Made by a program: the position numbers and the translations under genes. This document shows, piece by piece, positions 1-7,525 of a DNA stretch of 13,594 nt. Source of the DNA: Jaaginema sp046541115 (GTDB lineage: Bacteria; Cyanobacteriota; Cyanobacteriia; Cyanobacteriales; Spirulinaceae); assembly GCA_046541115.1 (NCBI GenBank), contig JBKHDX010000129.1, positions 1 to 13,594 on the forward strand, in the 5' to 3' direction. Positions within the stretch are counted from its first letter, which is position 1; the number at the start of each line of letters is the position of its first letter. Below the pieces are notes generated by a model that did no database searches, had not been told where the DNA came from, and saw only the letters and a program-made list of their open reading frames with translations.

Positions 1-1
1 T

Positions 2-925
2 CTATCGAGACTTCTGCAAGGTATTCCGTAGAATAACGGCAACAGAATTCATTGTTAGTAACACCACCAGCAACACAATAATCCCACCGGCAGCTAAACT
101 GTGAAATTCTTGCTGCGGACGAGAAACCCAGTTGTAAATCTGAATAGGCAGCGCCGTAAACGAATCCCGTGGACCTCTAGGTAAGAAAGCGATAAAGGTC
201 AAAGCACCAATAGTAATTAGTGGAGCCGTTTCTCCGATTGCTCGTGAAAGCGCCAAAATCGTCCCGGTTAGAATACCCGGAAAAGCAGGTGGTAGAACAT
301 TGTCTCGCACCACTTGCCAACGAGTTGCACCGATAGCAAACCCAGCCAAGCGAGTACTGTCGGGGACAGCCCTCAACGCTTCGCGAGTTGACACAATCAC
401 AATGGGCAAAACCAAAAGCCCCAAGGTCAGTCCCCCCGCGATAATGCTGCGTCCCCCAGTGAGTGGCTCCAGCCAGCGCACAAACGCGGCCAGACCCAGT
501 AAACCGTAAATAATAGAAGGTACTCCGGCCAAGTTAGAGATATTCACCTCGATCAGATTTGCGAAGAAACTAGCCTTCACAAATTCTTCGAGAAAAATCC
601 CGGCACCCACACCCACCGGAAACGCGACCAACGCCACAATGCCGATTAACCAAATCGTTCCCACTAAAGCTGATAGTAAACCCGCTCGGTCGGGTCTGCG
701 GGAGGGAAACGACGAGATAAAGTTCCAGTTGAGGCGGGAGGCACCATCGATAAAGACATCAACCAGTAACCAGGCCAATACGACTAACCCGGCCCAGGCA
801 CAAATCAGCGCGATCGCCGCAAAAATTTTGTCAAATTTATAACGACCCGACAAATTAGGCTGATAGGAAGCCGATATCGATGAAGACTGCTTTTCTTGAG
901 AAGGAAAATCTTGCTGAGTGGTCAT
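2..925 (-). CDS. pstA: Phosphate ABC transporter permease PstA
   Basis: Inner-membrane permease subunit that pairs with PstC to form the phosphate channel of the PstSCAB importer. The product is 307 residues, normal for the family. A hydrophilic N-terminus of about 30 residues is followed by roughly six membrane segments. The cytoplasmic EAA-type loop that docks on the ATPase lies at about residues 185-240 and includes GATRWQVVRDNVLPPAFPG and SRAIGETAPL, typical of PstA. An upstream TTG at 961 is in frame, but ATG at 925 is preferred because it overlaps the pstC stop by one base (TAATG), a usual sign of translational coupling. The stop codon is at 2-4, so the gene is complete. The ATPase gene pstB is expected next, beyond the left edge. 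Family assignment is secure; the start is likely. Confidence 0.95.
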   Translation of the reverse strand: MTTQQDFPSQEKQSSSISASYQPNLSGRYKFDKIFAAIALICAWAGLVVLAWLLVDVFIDGASRLNWNFISSFPSRRPDRAGLLSALVGTIWLIGIVALVAFPVGVGAGIFLEEFVKASFFANLIEVNISNLAGVPSIIYGLLGLAAFVRWLEPLTGGRSIIAGGLTLGLLVLPIVIVSTREALRAVPDSTRLAGFAIGATRWQVVRDNVLPPAFPGILTGTILALSRAIGETAPLITIGALTFIAFLPRGPRDSFTALPIQIYNWVSRPQQEFHSLAAGGIIVLLVVLLTMNSVAVILRNTLQKSR

Positions 926-1866
926 TACTCGTACTTCTCCTGAAACTTGCGAACGAACCAAAAACTAACAAGGTTAAGGGCCAGCGTGATTAAAAACAGG
1001 GTCATCCCCACGGCAAAAATTGTTTTATACGCCAGGGATGTGGCCGGAGTATCCCCCAGACTGACCTGCACAATGAAAGCCGTCATTGTCGAAACCGGGA
1101 CAAAGGGGTTGAATCCGGGCCTTGGGTTTTGACCTGCCGCGAGGGTCACGATCATGGTCTCACCAATGGCCCTAGAAATCGCCAAAATCAAGGACGCAAC
1201 AATTCCTGACAGAGCGGCGGGCAAGATCACTGAAATGATGGTCTCGCGCTTAGTCGCCCCTAAAGCATAGGAGCCATCTCTCAAACTCCGGGGAACTGCA
1301 TAGATTGCATCTTCACTAAGAGAAGCCACCAAGGGCAGAATAGAAATGCCCAACACTAAACCAGCACTAAGGGCATTAAAGCCCTGCAAGCCGGGAATAA
1401 AAGTTTGCAAAACCGGGGTCACGGTTAGCAAGGCAAAGTAACCAAAAACCACACTGGGAATTCCGGCGAGAATCTCCAATGCCGGTTTAAGAAACCTGCG
1501 AGTATTCACACTAGCATACTCACTCAAGTAAACGGCTGCCATTAAGCCCAAAGGCAAAGCGACGAGAATGGCAATCCCTGTGGTCATAATGGTGGCGCTA
1601 ATTAGCACATGAATCCCAAACTGTTGATTACTAAACAGGGGAGTCCATTGTGGGTCAAACAAAAACTGCTGCCAAGAAACTTCTTGGAAGAACTCAATGG
1701 TTTCAAAAATTAGCGTCAGAACAATACCAGCAGTCGTGGCCACAGAAACAAGGGCAAAAGCGCCAGAAATAACCTTGACCAACATTTCTACACGTCTGCT
1801 GGCTTGGCGATTCGGTTTCCAAAGTGAGGAGCGATCCTCACCAGAGTTGGGGGAATTAGCGGTCAT
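925..1866 (-). CDS. pstC: Phosphate ABC transporter permease PstC
   Basis: Second permease of the high-affinity phosphate importer, acting in the plasma membrane with PstA. The product is 313 residues with about six hydrophobic segments. The N-terminal tail (1-25) is hydrophilic. The permease core includes EILAGIPSVVFGYFAL near 131-146 and the EAA-type loop near 190-237, with GATKRETIISVILPAALSG and SRAIGETMIV. These are standard PstC signatures. The ATG at 1866 has only a weak upstream purine stretch, common in cyanobacteria. The gene sits 187 bp after pstS and overlaps pstA by one base, so it should be cotranscribed with both. No truncation or odd residues were seen. Confidence 0.95.
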   Translation of the reverse strand: MTANSPNSGEDRSSLWKPNRQASRRVEMLVKVISGAFALVSVATTAGIVLTLIFETIEFFQEVSWQQFLFDPQWTPLFSNQQFGIHVLISATIMTTGIAILVALPLGLMAAVYLSEYASVNTRRFLKPALEILAGIPSVVFGYFALLTVTPVLQTFIPGLQGFNALSAGLVLGISILPLVASLSEDAIYAVPRSLRDGSYALGATKRETIISVILPAALSGIVASLILAISRAIGETMIVTLAAGQNPRPGFNPFVPVSTMTAFIVQVSLGDTPATSLAYKTIFAVGMTLFLITLALNLVSFWFVRKFQEKYE

Positions 1867-1957
1867 AGGGGCTAAACCTGGAATATCTACAAACTCAAGG
1901 GTGGCACGAGCAAGTTGCCGATCGATTTCTAGTCAGCATTCGATTCAATGGAAGAAG

Positions 1958-1996
1958 GAAGGCGACTATAGGTTGTGCTGTTCTACAGCCGCCTTC
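1958..1996 (-). other. Hairpin between pstS and pstC
   Basis: In the 187-bp pstS-pstC gap, arms 1958-1964 and 1990-1996 form a perfect 7-bp stem (GAAGGCG/CGCCTTC). A second small stem (GCTGT/ACAGC on the minus strand) sits inside the loop. No T-run follows it on the minus strand, so it does not look like a full intrinsic terminator. By analogy with other binding-protein transporters, it may shield the 3' end of pstS mRNA or cause partial attenuation, giving more PstS than PstC/PstA. The structure is read directly; the role is inference. Confidence 0.45.
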
Positions 1997-2053
1997 GATA
2001 TTCAAACCAACACTATGAGAGCTGGTCAGCGCTTCATTTGCAGTATTTCTTTA

Positions 2054-3118
2054 CTATTGCTCTTCAAACAAGTCCGCCAGCTTAACGCCAACTGCCGAAC
2101 CGTCGGGGAACACAGTACCCGTAACTTCCTCGTCAAGCCGTTCTTGTGCCAGAGGAGCAAGATCGGCGGGTATTGGCACATATCCGGTTTCGTTAACCAG
2201 GTTAGCGTTATCGGGATCGATCTGAAACTCGGCAAAGGCCCGTACTGCCGGGTTAGACAACGAGTCCACCTTCACATAGAAGAACTCAGGACGGCTCAAG
2301 GGTTGGTAAGACCCATCAGCAATAGTTTCCTGGCTAGGTTGAATACAGCCGTTACCGCCATCAATCGCCATCAATTTCAATCTGTCTTCGTTCTCGATGT
2401 AATAGGCATAACCCAAATAGCCCATACCACCGCGGTCACTCGCTACCCCTTGTACGATCACGTTGTCATCTTCGCTAGAGGTGAAGTCGCCTCGGCTGGC
2501 ACCGCTTTCTCCCATAATCGCTTCGGTAAAGTAGTCGAAGGTTCCGGAGTCAGTACCCGGAGCATACAGCCCTAGAGGGGCATCGGGAAATTCATCACGA
2601 ATTTGATTCCAGTTGGTAATCGTACCTTGGGCATCAGGTTCCCACACCATTTTCAACTCGTCCACCGTGAGGCACTCAGCCCAATCGTTTTCGGGGTTGG
2701 CGATGACGGATAAGCCATCGAAGGCGATGGGCAACTCCACAAATTCGATGCCATTTTCGGCACAAATTTCGGCTTCTTCGGGTTTGATGGGACGAGAGGC
2801 GTTGGAGATGTCGGTTTCACCGGCGCAGAATTTACTGAAGCCACCCCCTGAACCGGAAACCCCTACGGTTACCCGCGCATCTGGGTTTTCGGCCATGAAC
2901 TCTTCAGCCATTGCTTCAGAGATAGGAAAGACGGTACTCGAACCATCAACCAAAACATCACCAGTCACACCAGCATCGGGACTATCGACAGCGGCCGTTT
3001 CGTCACCATCTTCAGTTTCAGTCGCCGTATCAGGACTGTTACAAGCAGCCAAGCCTATTAGCAATGACAAAGTAGTCAATGAATAAGCTGTTCGGAACAG
3101 ACGTTTGGATAACAACAT
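2054..3118 (-). CDS. pstS: Phosphate-binding lipoprotein PstS
   Basis: Periplasmic phosphate receptor that delivers phosphate to PstC/PstA. From ATG at 3118 the product is 354 residues. It begins with a basic and hydrophobic signal peptide ending in a lipobox (LIGLAAC), so it is probably a membrane-anchored lipoprotein. An acidic linker follows. The PBP fold then shows VDGSSTVFPISEAMAEEF, GVSGSGGGFSKFCAGETDIS and SRPI, and later GVASDRGGMGYLGYAYY, all typical phosphate-contact or fold motifs of PstS. A TTG at 3130 would add four residues but sits directly against the only purine-rich stretch, so ATG at 3118 is preferred. The gene is first in the pst operon and lies just downstream of Pho-box-like repeats, implying phosphate-starvation induction. 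Confidence 0.95.
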   Translation of the reverse strand: MLLSKRLFRTAYSLTTLSLLIGLAACNSPDTATETEDGDETAAVDSPDAGVTGDVLVDGSSTVFPISEAMAEEFMAENPDARVTVGVSGSGGGFSKFCAGETDISNASRPIKPEEAEICAENGIEFVELPIAFDGLSVIANPENDWAECLTVDELKMVWEPDAQGTITNWNQIRDEFPDAPLGLYAPGTDSGTFDYFTEAIMGESGASRGDFTSSEDDNVIVQGVASDRGGMGYLGYAYYIENEDRLKLMAIDGGNGCIQPSQETIADGSYQPLSRPEFFYVKVDSLSNPAVRAFAEFQIDPDNANLVNETGYVPIPADLAPLAQERLDEEVTGTVFPDGSAVGVKLADLFEEQ

Positions 3119-3159
3119 TGGTTTAATCAACTCTTTTGTACATTGAAAATTAATGAGCC

Positions 3160-3198
3160 TTTAACCAATCCTTAAAGTCCTTAAACAAGGCTTAAATT
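3160..3198 (-). promoter_or_regulatory. Pho-box-like repeat array upstream of pstS
   Basis: Four TTAA-centred octamers lie 42-80 bp upstream of the pstS ATG. On the plus strand they begin at 3160 (TTTAACCA), 3171 (CTTAAAGT), 3180 (CTTAAACA) and 3191 (CTTAAATT). The spacing is 11, 9 and 11 bp. The cyanobacterial Pho box recognised by the SphR/PhoB-type regulator is described as tandem PyTTAAPyPy(T/A) octamers separated by 3 bp. The first unit matches fully and the others partly. Location and periodicity fit, but the 9-bp step is irregular and no clear -10 box was identified. Confidence 0.6.
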
Positions 3199-3358
3199 AG
3201 GCGGTTTGGCCTCGTGATGAGTGTAATACTCAATTTAATTTAAATCAATATCTTTTATGTTTTAGATCGATATTTCTTGATTCTGAAATTGATACGTCCA
3301 GACCATTGGCTGAGGGGAAGCTTGATTCACAGACTCGCGATCGCGGTTCCTTAAGGTT

Positions 3359-3493
3359 TTATTTACTTAAATCTTGGTTGTCCATCCCATAGCGCCGGCT
3401 TTTATTTGGGAGGAATTGAAAGGTTTTAATCGCCTCATCAATGGCGCGATAATGCGAATCTTTATCGTTTACTTTAAACTCGTCAATAATCAT
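3359..3493 (-). CDS. Possible 44-residue protein of unknown function
   Basis: An ATG-started minus-strand frame of 44 residues, in the 619-bp gap between rpe and pstS. The peptide is hydrophilic and mixed in charge (starts MIIDEFKVNDKDSHYRAIDE, ends DNQDLSK) with a composition that looks coding rather than random. It has no hydrophobic segment and no recognised domain. An in-frame stop lies 15 nt upstream, so it cannot extend that way. No strong ribosome binding site is visible. It could be a genuine small protein, the start of a truncated gene, or chance. It is transcribed towards pstS, with its stop 160 bp upstream of the Pho-box array. Confidence 0.35.
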   Translation of the reverse strand: MIIDEFKVNDKDSHYRAIDEAIKTFQFLPNKSRRYGMDNQDLSK

Positions 3494-3570
3494 AGTTTGA
3501 TGGGAATATTAGACTTAACGTTATAGCACAAAAAAAACTCAAACAACTCCCATTGAATGAGTTATGGTAG

Positions 3571-3714
3571 TGGCGCGACACATCTTAAACGGTGGGTTAC
3601 GGCGGATTGCGCTTATTGCCGTCACAGCTTAGATTCTAGCCGCCTAACCCACCCTACTAAAGCCTCATTTTAGCTGTGTCGCGCCAGTAGGGTGCGTTAT
3701 CAACACACCCTACT
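3571..3714. repeat. Nested palindromic intergenic repeat
   Basis: Three sets of inverted arms lie in 144 bp. The outer perfect 12-bp arms are 3571-3582 and 3675-3686 (TGGCGCGACACA and its complement). Inside these, GGTGGGTTA-C-GGCGG at 3591-3605 pairs with 3640-3653 with one bulged base. Next to them, AGTAGGGTG at 3686-3694 pairs with 3706-3714. The GTAGGGTG and GGTGGGTTA words resemble short dispersed palindromes frequent between cyanobacterial genes. The element is more GC-rich than its surroundings and lies downstream of rpe, so it may also end rpe transcription. It encodes no transposase and is best read as a MITE-like or dispersed repeat. Confidence 0.6.
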
Positions 3715-3749
3715 ATGATTTGAACCTTAAATTAAAACAGAAAAGTAAC

Positions 3750-4451
3750 CTAAGCGGTGACCAATTCTTGCTCGGAAGCCGGACGCTTGCTGTTGCGAAT
3801 CCCTTCGATGGCTTCGGCATAATCGGGAGCCTTGAAGACCGCAGAACCGGCTACAATGGCGTTTGCACCCGCTTCGAGGACTTGCCAGGTGTTAGCAGGC
3901 TTCAAACCGCCATCGACTTCAATCCAGGGATCGAGGCCGCGCTCGTCGCACATTTGACGCAGCTTGCGGATTTTATCAACCACTTGGGGAATGAAGCTCT
4001 GACCGCCAAAACCGGGGTTAACACTCATAATCAAGACCAAATCGCAGACATCGAGGACATATTCGATTAAATCTAAAGGTGTGGAAGGATTGAGAACCAC
4101 ACCGGATTTTTTACCGAGTTCGCGAATTTGGGTTAAAGTACGGTGGAGATGGGGGGAAGCATTATGCTCGGCGTGAACGGAAATAATGTCAGCTCCGGCA
4201 TCGGCGAAGTCTTTGACATATTTTTCCGGTTCGACGATCATCAAGTGAACGTCTAAGGGCTTTTCAGTCACCGGACGCAGGGCTTTAACAATTAACGGGC
4301 CAATGGTAATATTGGGAACAAAGCGACCGTCCATGACATCCACATGAATCCAGTCAGCGCCCGCCGCATCAATGGCTTTGACTTCTTCCCCTAAACGACT
4401 AAAATCTGCCGATAATATAGAAGGTGATACGACAATTTGTTTATTAGACAT
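3750..4451 (-). CDS. rpe: Ribulose-phosphate 3-epimerase
   Basis: Interconverts ribulose 5-phosphate and xylulose 5-phosphate in the Calvin cycle and the pentose phosphate pathway, in the cytoplasm. At 233 residues it has the normal length, and it shows the full TIM-barrel signature set. SILSADFSRLGEE lies near 11-23 and HVDVMDGRFVPNITIGP near 36-52. VHLM lies near 68 and SVHAE near 91. IMSVNPGFGGQSFIP is near 141-155, EVDGG near 178-182 and VAGSAVF near 200. Expected metal and catalytic residues are present: His36, Asp38, His69 and Asp180. ATG at 4451 gives the standard N-terminus. The gene is divergent from the protease gene at 4596 across a 144-bp gap and appears monocistronic. Confidence 0.97.
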   Translation of the reverse strand: MSNKQIVVSPSILSADFSRLGEEVKAIDAAGADWIHVDVMDGRFVPNITIGPLIVKALRPVTEKPLDVHLMIVEPEKYVKDFADAGADIISVHAEHNASPHLHRTLTQIRELGKKSGVVLNPSTPLDLIEYVLDVCDLVLIMSVNPGFGGQSFIPQVVDKIRKLRQMCDERGLDPWIEVDGGLKPANTWQVLEAGANAIVAGSAVFKAPDYAEAIEGIRNSKRPASEQELVTA

Positions 4452-4595
4452 GATGGGATGTTCTCTTACTCATAAGTTTGAATTGTAATAATCTTAACAA
4501 AATCTTTAGCACATCTCGGGATTATTAAGCAAGAGTCGTTGAGAATCCTCCGTCTAATGTAAAAAATTTTATGTAGGGGTCTTTTTTAGCAACAG

Positions 4596-6182
4596 ATGAG
4601 AAAGAAATTAGCATGGCTAATCGGCGGTTTAACCCTGTCAGGACTGATTACTCCGGTTTTAGCCTTAGATACCTCTGTGGGAGAAGCGGGAATTGATGCT
4701 CGTCGGTTGCACGCCCCGCCTTACAATTTATTAGGTCGCAAAATTGGCATTGGCCAAGTGGAAGTGGGACGACCGAGTAAGTTTGGTTTGGATAAAGCGT
4801 CTTCGAGTAATCGGGCGTTGTCGGTGTACGATGTGTTTCACCGGGACGAACCGGCGAAGGCGAATATGTTTGTAGATGCTCACGCGGCGATGGTAGCCAT
4901 GGTGATGGTGAGCAATGATAAACGCCTGCGGGGTGTTGCTCCTGAAGCCCGCTTGTATGCGTCGGCGGTGGGGTCGTTGCGCGGCGGCGGCCAGCCCCAG
5001 GAATGTATTGCCTCTCAGCACGTTGCGTTGCAGAATGGGGGGGATGTACGAGCGATTAACTTTAGTTTTGGGGAACCCCTCAGCCGCGACCCCCGGGAGA
5101 ATCCGATTTTGGATGGGAATGCTCATTTGACGCGCTGTATTGATTGGTCGGCGCGGGTGCATAATGTGTTGTATGTGATTGCGGGGAATCAGGGGGACGG
5201 CGGTATTCCGATTCCGACGGATAATTTTAATGGGGTAAATGTAGCTTCGACGATGAAGCGAGATGGGGAGTATCGCAAGTTGGATTTTTCTAATTTGAGC
5301 GCTTTACCGATTGGGATTGGTCGTTTGCTGATTGAGCGGGAAATGAATGTGGGGGGACGACGGTCGATTAATTTGGTGGCTCCGGGGAATCAGGTTGCGG
5401 TGTATAACTTGGATGGCGCTGTGATGCCGGTGACGGGGACGAGTTTTGCGGCTCCTCATGTGACGGCAACGGTGGCGTTGTTGCAGGAGTTTGGCGATCG
5501 CCAAATTAAAGCAGATAACCCCCAATGGAGCGTGGATTCTCGTCGCAGTGAGGTAATGCGGGCAGTAATGCTCAATTCTGCTGATAAGGTGGCCGATCCG
5601 GGGGATGGCTCGTTTTTGGGGATGCAACGCACGATTTTAGACAAAAATAATCTGACTTGGCTGGATGGGGATGCCGCTAGGGATCCGAATATCTCCTTAG
5701 ATATTGAGATGGGAACGGGTCAGTTGAATGGGTTTCGGGCTTATCAGCAGTTTAGTCCGGGTCAGTGGAGTCCCGATATGGCGGTTCCGCCGGTGGGGTG
5801 GGATTACCGCACCACCAGCGTTGGTAATGTGCAAGATTATGTGCTAGAGCAACCGTTAGAAGGGGGCAGTCGGGCGGCGATTACGCTGGCTTGGCAGCGT
5901 TACGTGGAGCTAGAGGACAGCAATGGCAATGGCTTGTATGATGTGGGCGAAAGTTTTCGCGATCGCGGCTTAAATGACTTGAATGTCGCTTTAGTTCCTC
6001 TTGACGGCAATACCGCAGCAACCCAGACTTGTGCTTCGACGAGTGCTGTCGATAGCGTTGAGCATATTTTCTGCGAGGTTCCCCAAACGGGACGTTATAA
6101 GATTCGAGTGCAGTACAATCGCCAAGTGAATGAAGCCGAACAACCCTACGCGATCGCTTGGTGGACAAAACCCAATTCCTAG
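4596..6182 (+). CDS. Secreted subtilisin-family (S8) serine protease
   Basis: A predicted exported protease of 528 residues. The first 24 residues form a signal peptide (MRKKLAWLIGG..., hydrophobic core, likely cut after VLA). The S8 core follows. The His motif DAHAAMVAM gives His96, AINFSFGE supplies the substrate-binding strand, VIAGNQG gives the oxyanion Asn198, and GTSFAAPHVTA gives nucleophile Ser283. The position of the usual catalytic Asp reads IGQVEVGRP, so Glu56 is found there. The C-terminal part (about 400-528) looks like a beta-sandwich ancillary domain. It carries a Ca-binding-like DSNGNGLYDVGE segment and two cysteines near the end. A strong hairpin terminator follows. The family is sure; proteolytic activity is probable but not proven because of the Glu. 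Confidence 0.88.
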   Translation: MRKKLAWLIGGLTLSGLITPVLALDTSVGEAGIDARRLHAPPYNLLGRKIGIGQVEVGRPSKFGLDKASSSNRALSVYDVFHRDEPAKANMFVDAHAAMVAMVMVSNDKRLRGVAPEARLYASAVGSLRGGGQPQECIASQHVALQNGGDVRAINFSFGEPLSRDPRENPILDGNAHLTRCIDWSARVHNVLYVIAGNQGDGGIPIPTDNFNGVNVASTMKRDGEYRKLDFSNLSALPIGIGRLLIEREMNVGGRRSINLVAPGNQVAVYNLDGAVMPVTGTSFAAPHVTATVALLQEFGDRQIKADNPQWSVDSRRSEVMRAVMLNSADKVADPGDGSFLGMQRTILDKNNLTWLDGDAARDPNISLDIEMGTGQLNGFRAYQQFSPGQWSPDMAVPPVGWDYRTTSVGNVQDYVLEQPLEGGSRAAITLAWQRYVELEDSNGNGLYDVGESFRDRGLNDLNVALVPLDGNTAATQTCASTSAVDSVEHIFCEVPQTGRYKIRVQYNRQVNEAEQPYAIAWWTKPNS

Positions 6183-6214
6183 ACTGTGTATAGTATAGTC
6201 TGTAAATTTATCGC

Positions 6215-6252
6215 AAGAAGTGAAGAATTTTGAGATAAATTCTTCACTTCTT
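6215..6252. terminator. Bidirectional intrinsic terminator
   Basis: A perfect 16-bp inverted repeat (6215-6230 with 6237-6252) with a 6-nt loop, followed by a short T/A-rich run on the plus strand. It lies between the convergent protease gene (ends 6182) and the DUF1206 gene (ends 6279, minus strand), so it probably serves both. The stem is AT-rich but long. Confidence 0.8.
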
Positions 6253-6278
6253 TAATATAATTATTAACCTTACTCTCT

Positions 6279-7070
6279 CTAAACATTGAGGCGACGATAG
6301 CGGGATTGGATCAACATATAAATAGCATAAGCCACTAAACCAATCGCTACCAAAGCTAATAAAAACTTGCCGTAAGGTTGCACCGCTAAAGTCCCTAAGA
6401 TTCCATCTAATCCCTTCACTTCATTGGGGTCATACTGGGTTGAAGCTCGTAATAGAAAAAAACCTGTTAAAGCAAAAACAACACCTCGGGCTGCAATCCC
6501 AATCCGACTAATACGAACAGCCCAAGTGGTTTGTTCTTGGTCAAGTTCTGCTAAGTTCAGTGTGCGGCGAAATTTGATTTTATAGGCTTTGTAAATTCGG
6601 TAAAATCCGACTCCAATAATAATCGCTCCAACTAAGCCAACAAGCCAACGACCAAAGGGTTGCTGCATCACCCAAGCTGTCCAATCTGACTTGGAATCAT
6701 TACCGCCACTACTTGCTTGAGATTGACTGATATTACCAATCACGATTAAAACTGCTTGGACGGCTAATACACCATAAATTAAACTGCTCATGGCGTAACC
6801 GATTCGTTTGACAATACCTTTGGCATCAGAGCCTTTGTGTTCTGGGTCTAGGATAGCTTCTATGAGTCGCCAAAGAGCATAGGCAAATAAACCAATGGCA
6901 GTTAATGTTAACAGAAACTGACCGAAAGGTTGAGCGGAAATAAAGCCTAATGCCCCCTGAGTTCCTGTTGTTTGACCGCCTGCGGTAAAGGCTGCCATGA
7001 CTGCTAATACTCCAATAATGCCATAAACAATGCCTTTGGTTGCATAGCCTAATCGTGCGAGTGTTTCCAT
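6279..7070 (-). CDS. DUF1206 six-helix membrane protein
   Basis: An integral membrane protein of 263 residues made of three DUF1206 repeats, at about 1-75, 88-162 and 175-258. Each repeat has a helix starting like GYATKGIVYGIIGVLA, and a second helix introduced by QPFG or QPYG (47-50, 137-140, 231-234). That gives six predicted membrane segments. The biochemical role of the family is unknown. The start at 7070 is supported by AGGA four to five bases upstream. It is on the same strand as yqaE but separated by 201 bp including a terminator, so it is probably transcribed independently. Confidence 0.85.
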   Translation of the reverse strand: METLARLGYATKGIVYGIIGVLAVMAAFTAGGQTTGTQGALGFISAQPFGQFLLTLTAIGLFAYALWRLIEAILDPEHKGSDAKGIVKRIGYAMSSLIYGVLAVQAVLIVIGNISQSQASSGGNDSKSDWTAWVMQQPFGRWLVGLVGAIIIGVGFYRIYKAYKIKFRRTLNLAELDQEQTTWAVRISRIGIAARGVVFALTGFFLLRASTQYDPNEVKGLDGILGTLAVQPYGKFLLALVAIGLVAYAIYMLIQSRYRRLNV

Positions 7071-7142
7071 TTTTCCTATTTTAATTTTATTTTAATTTAA
7101 GGTTTATATATTATTGGAATAATTTAAGATTGTATCTCAAAA

Positions 7143-7165
7143 AATTTCGATATGTTATCGAAATT
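7143..7165 (-). terminator. Intrinsic terminator downstream of yqaE
   Basis: Perfect 10-bp arms AATTTCGATA (7143-7152) and TATCGAAATT (7156-7165) with a 3-nt loop. Read on the minus strand, the stem runs straight into a T6 stretch, which fits an end for the yqaE transcript about 107 bp after its stop. A T-rich run also follows on the plus side, but no plus-strand gene precedes it. Confidence 0.7.
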
Positions 7166-7271
7166 CTGTTTTTTATTTGCGATCGAGAGTTCTTCAGGTT
7201 TGCGGTATGAAATAATCTAAAAAACCCGCGATCGGTTAAACTTTGTTATCTAAACAAGGCTGCTTTAGCAT

Positions 7272-7451
7272 TTAGTAATTAGGCTTACTTTCCGCTTGTT
7301 TTACAACAATCCATACTGCATGAATTGAACCCGGAAGCCAGCCTAAAATCGTCAGCAGAATATTAATCACAAAAGCTGGGCTAATTCCTTTCGTCAGAAA
7401 TACACCTAAGGGCGGTAAAATGATGGCTAAAAGAATTCTCATAATATCCAT
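7272..7451 (-). CDS. YqaE/Pmp3-family small membrane protein
   Basis: A 59-residue hydrophobic protein with two predicted membrane helices. The pattern ILLAIILPPLGVFLTKG then INILLTILGWLPGSIHAVWIV is the signature of the YqaE/Pmp3 (UPF0057) proteolipid family, linked in yeast, plants and bacteria to membrane potential and to salt or cold stress. The ATG at 7451 is preceded by a strong ribosome binding site, AGAGGAG, five bases upstream. Length and C-terminal tail (KQAESKPNY) are normal. It is divergent from the PF04020 gene at 7710 and followed by its own terminator. Confidence 0.9.
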   Translation of the reverse strand: MDIMRILLAIILPPLGVFLTKGISPAFVINILLTILGWLPGSIHAVWIVVKQAESKPNY

Positions 7452-7525
7452 AAATTCTCCTCTAATAATTTTGTTTACGTTTCACGTCACTACTTTTTAT
7501 ATTAAGGCGAAATAGAGTTTGTAAC

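Noticed and set aside
926..961. Upstream TTG start for pstA adding 12 residues
   Set aside because: ATG at 925 overlaps the pstC stop as TAATG and starts a normal hydrophilic N-terminus; the extension would run inside pstC.
1697..2575. A 292-codon open frame on the plus strand
   Set aside because: It lies antisense to the certain pstC and pstS genes, has a Cys/Arg/Ser-heavy composition and no domain. It is a shadow of the real genes.
4731..5162. A 143-codon minus-strand frame inside the protease gene
   Set aside because: His/Arg-rich antisense frame over the S8 catalytic core; no start signal and no recognisable fold.
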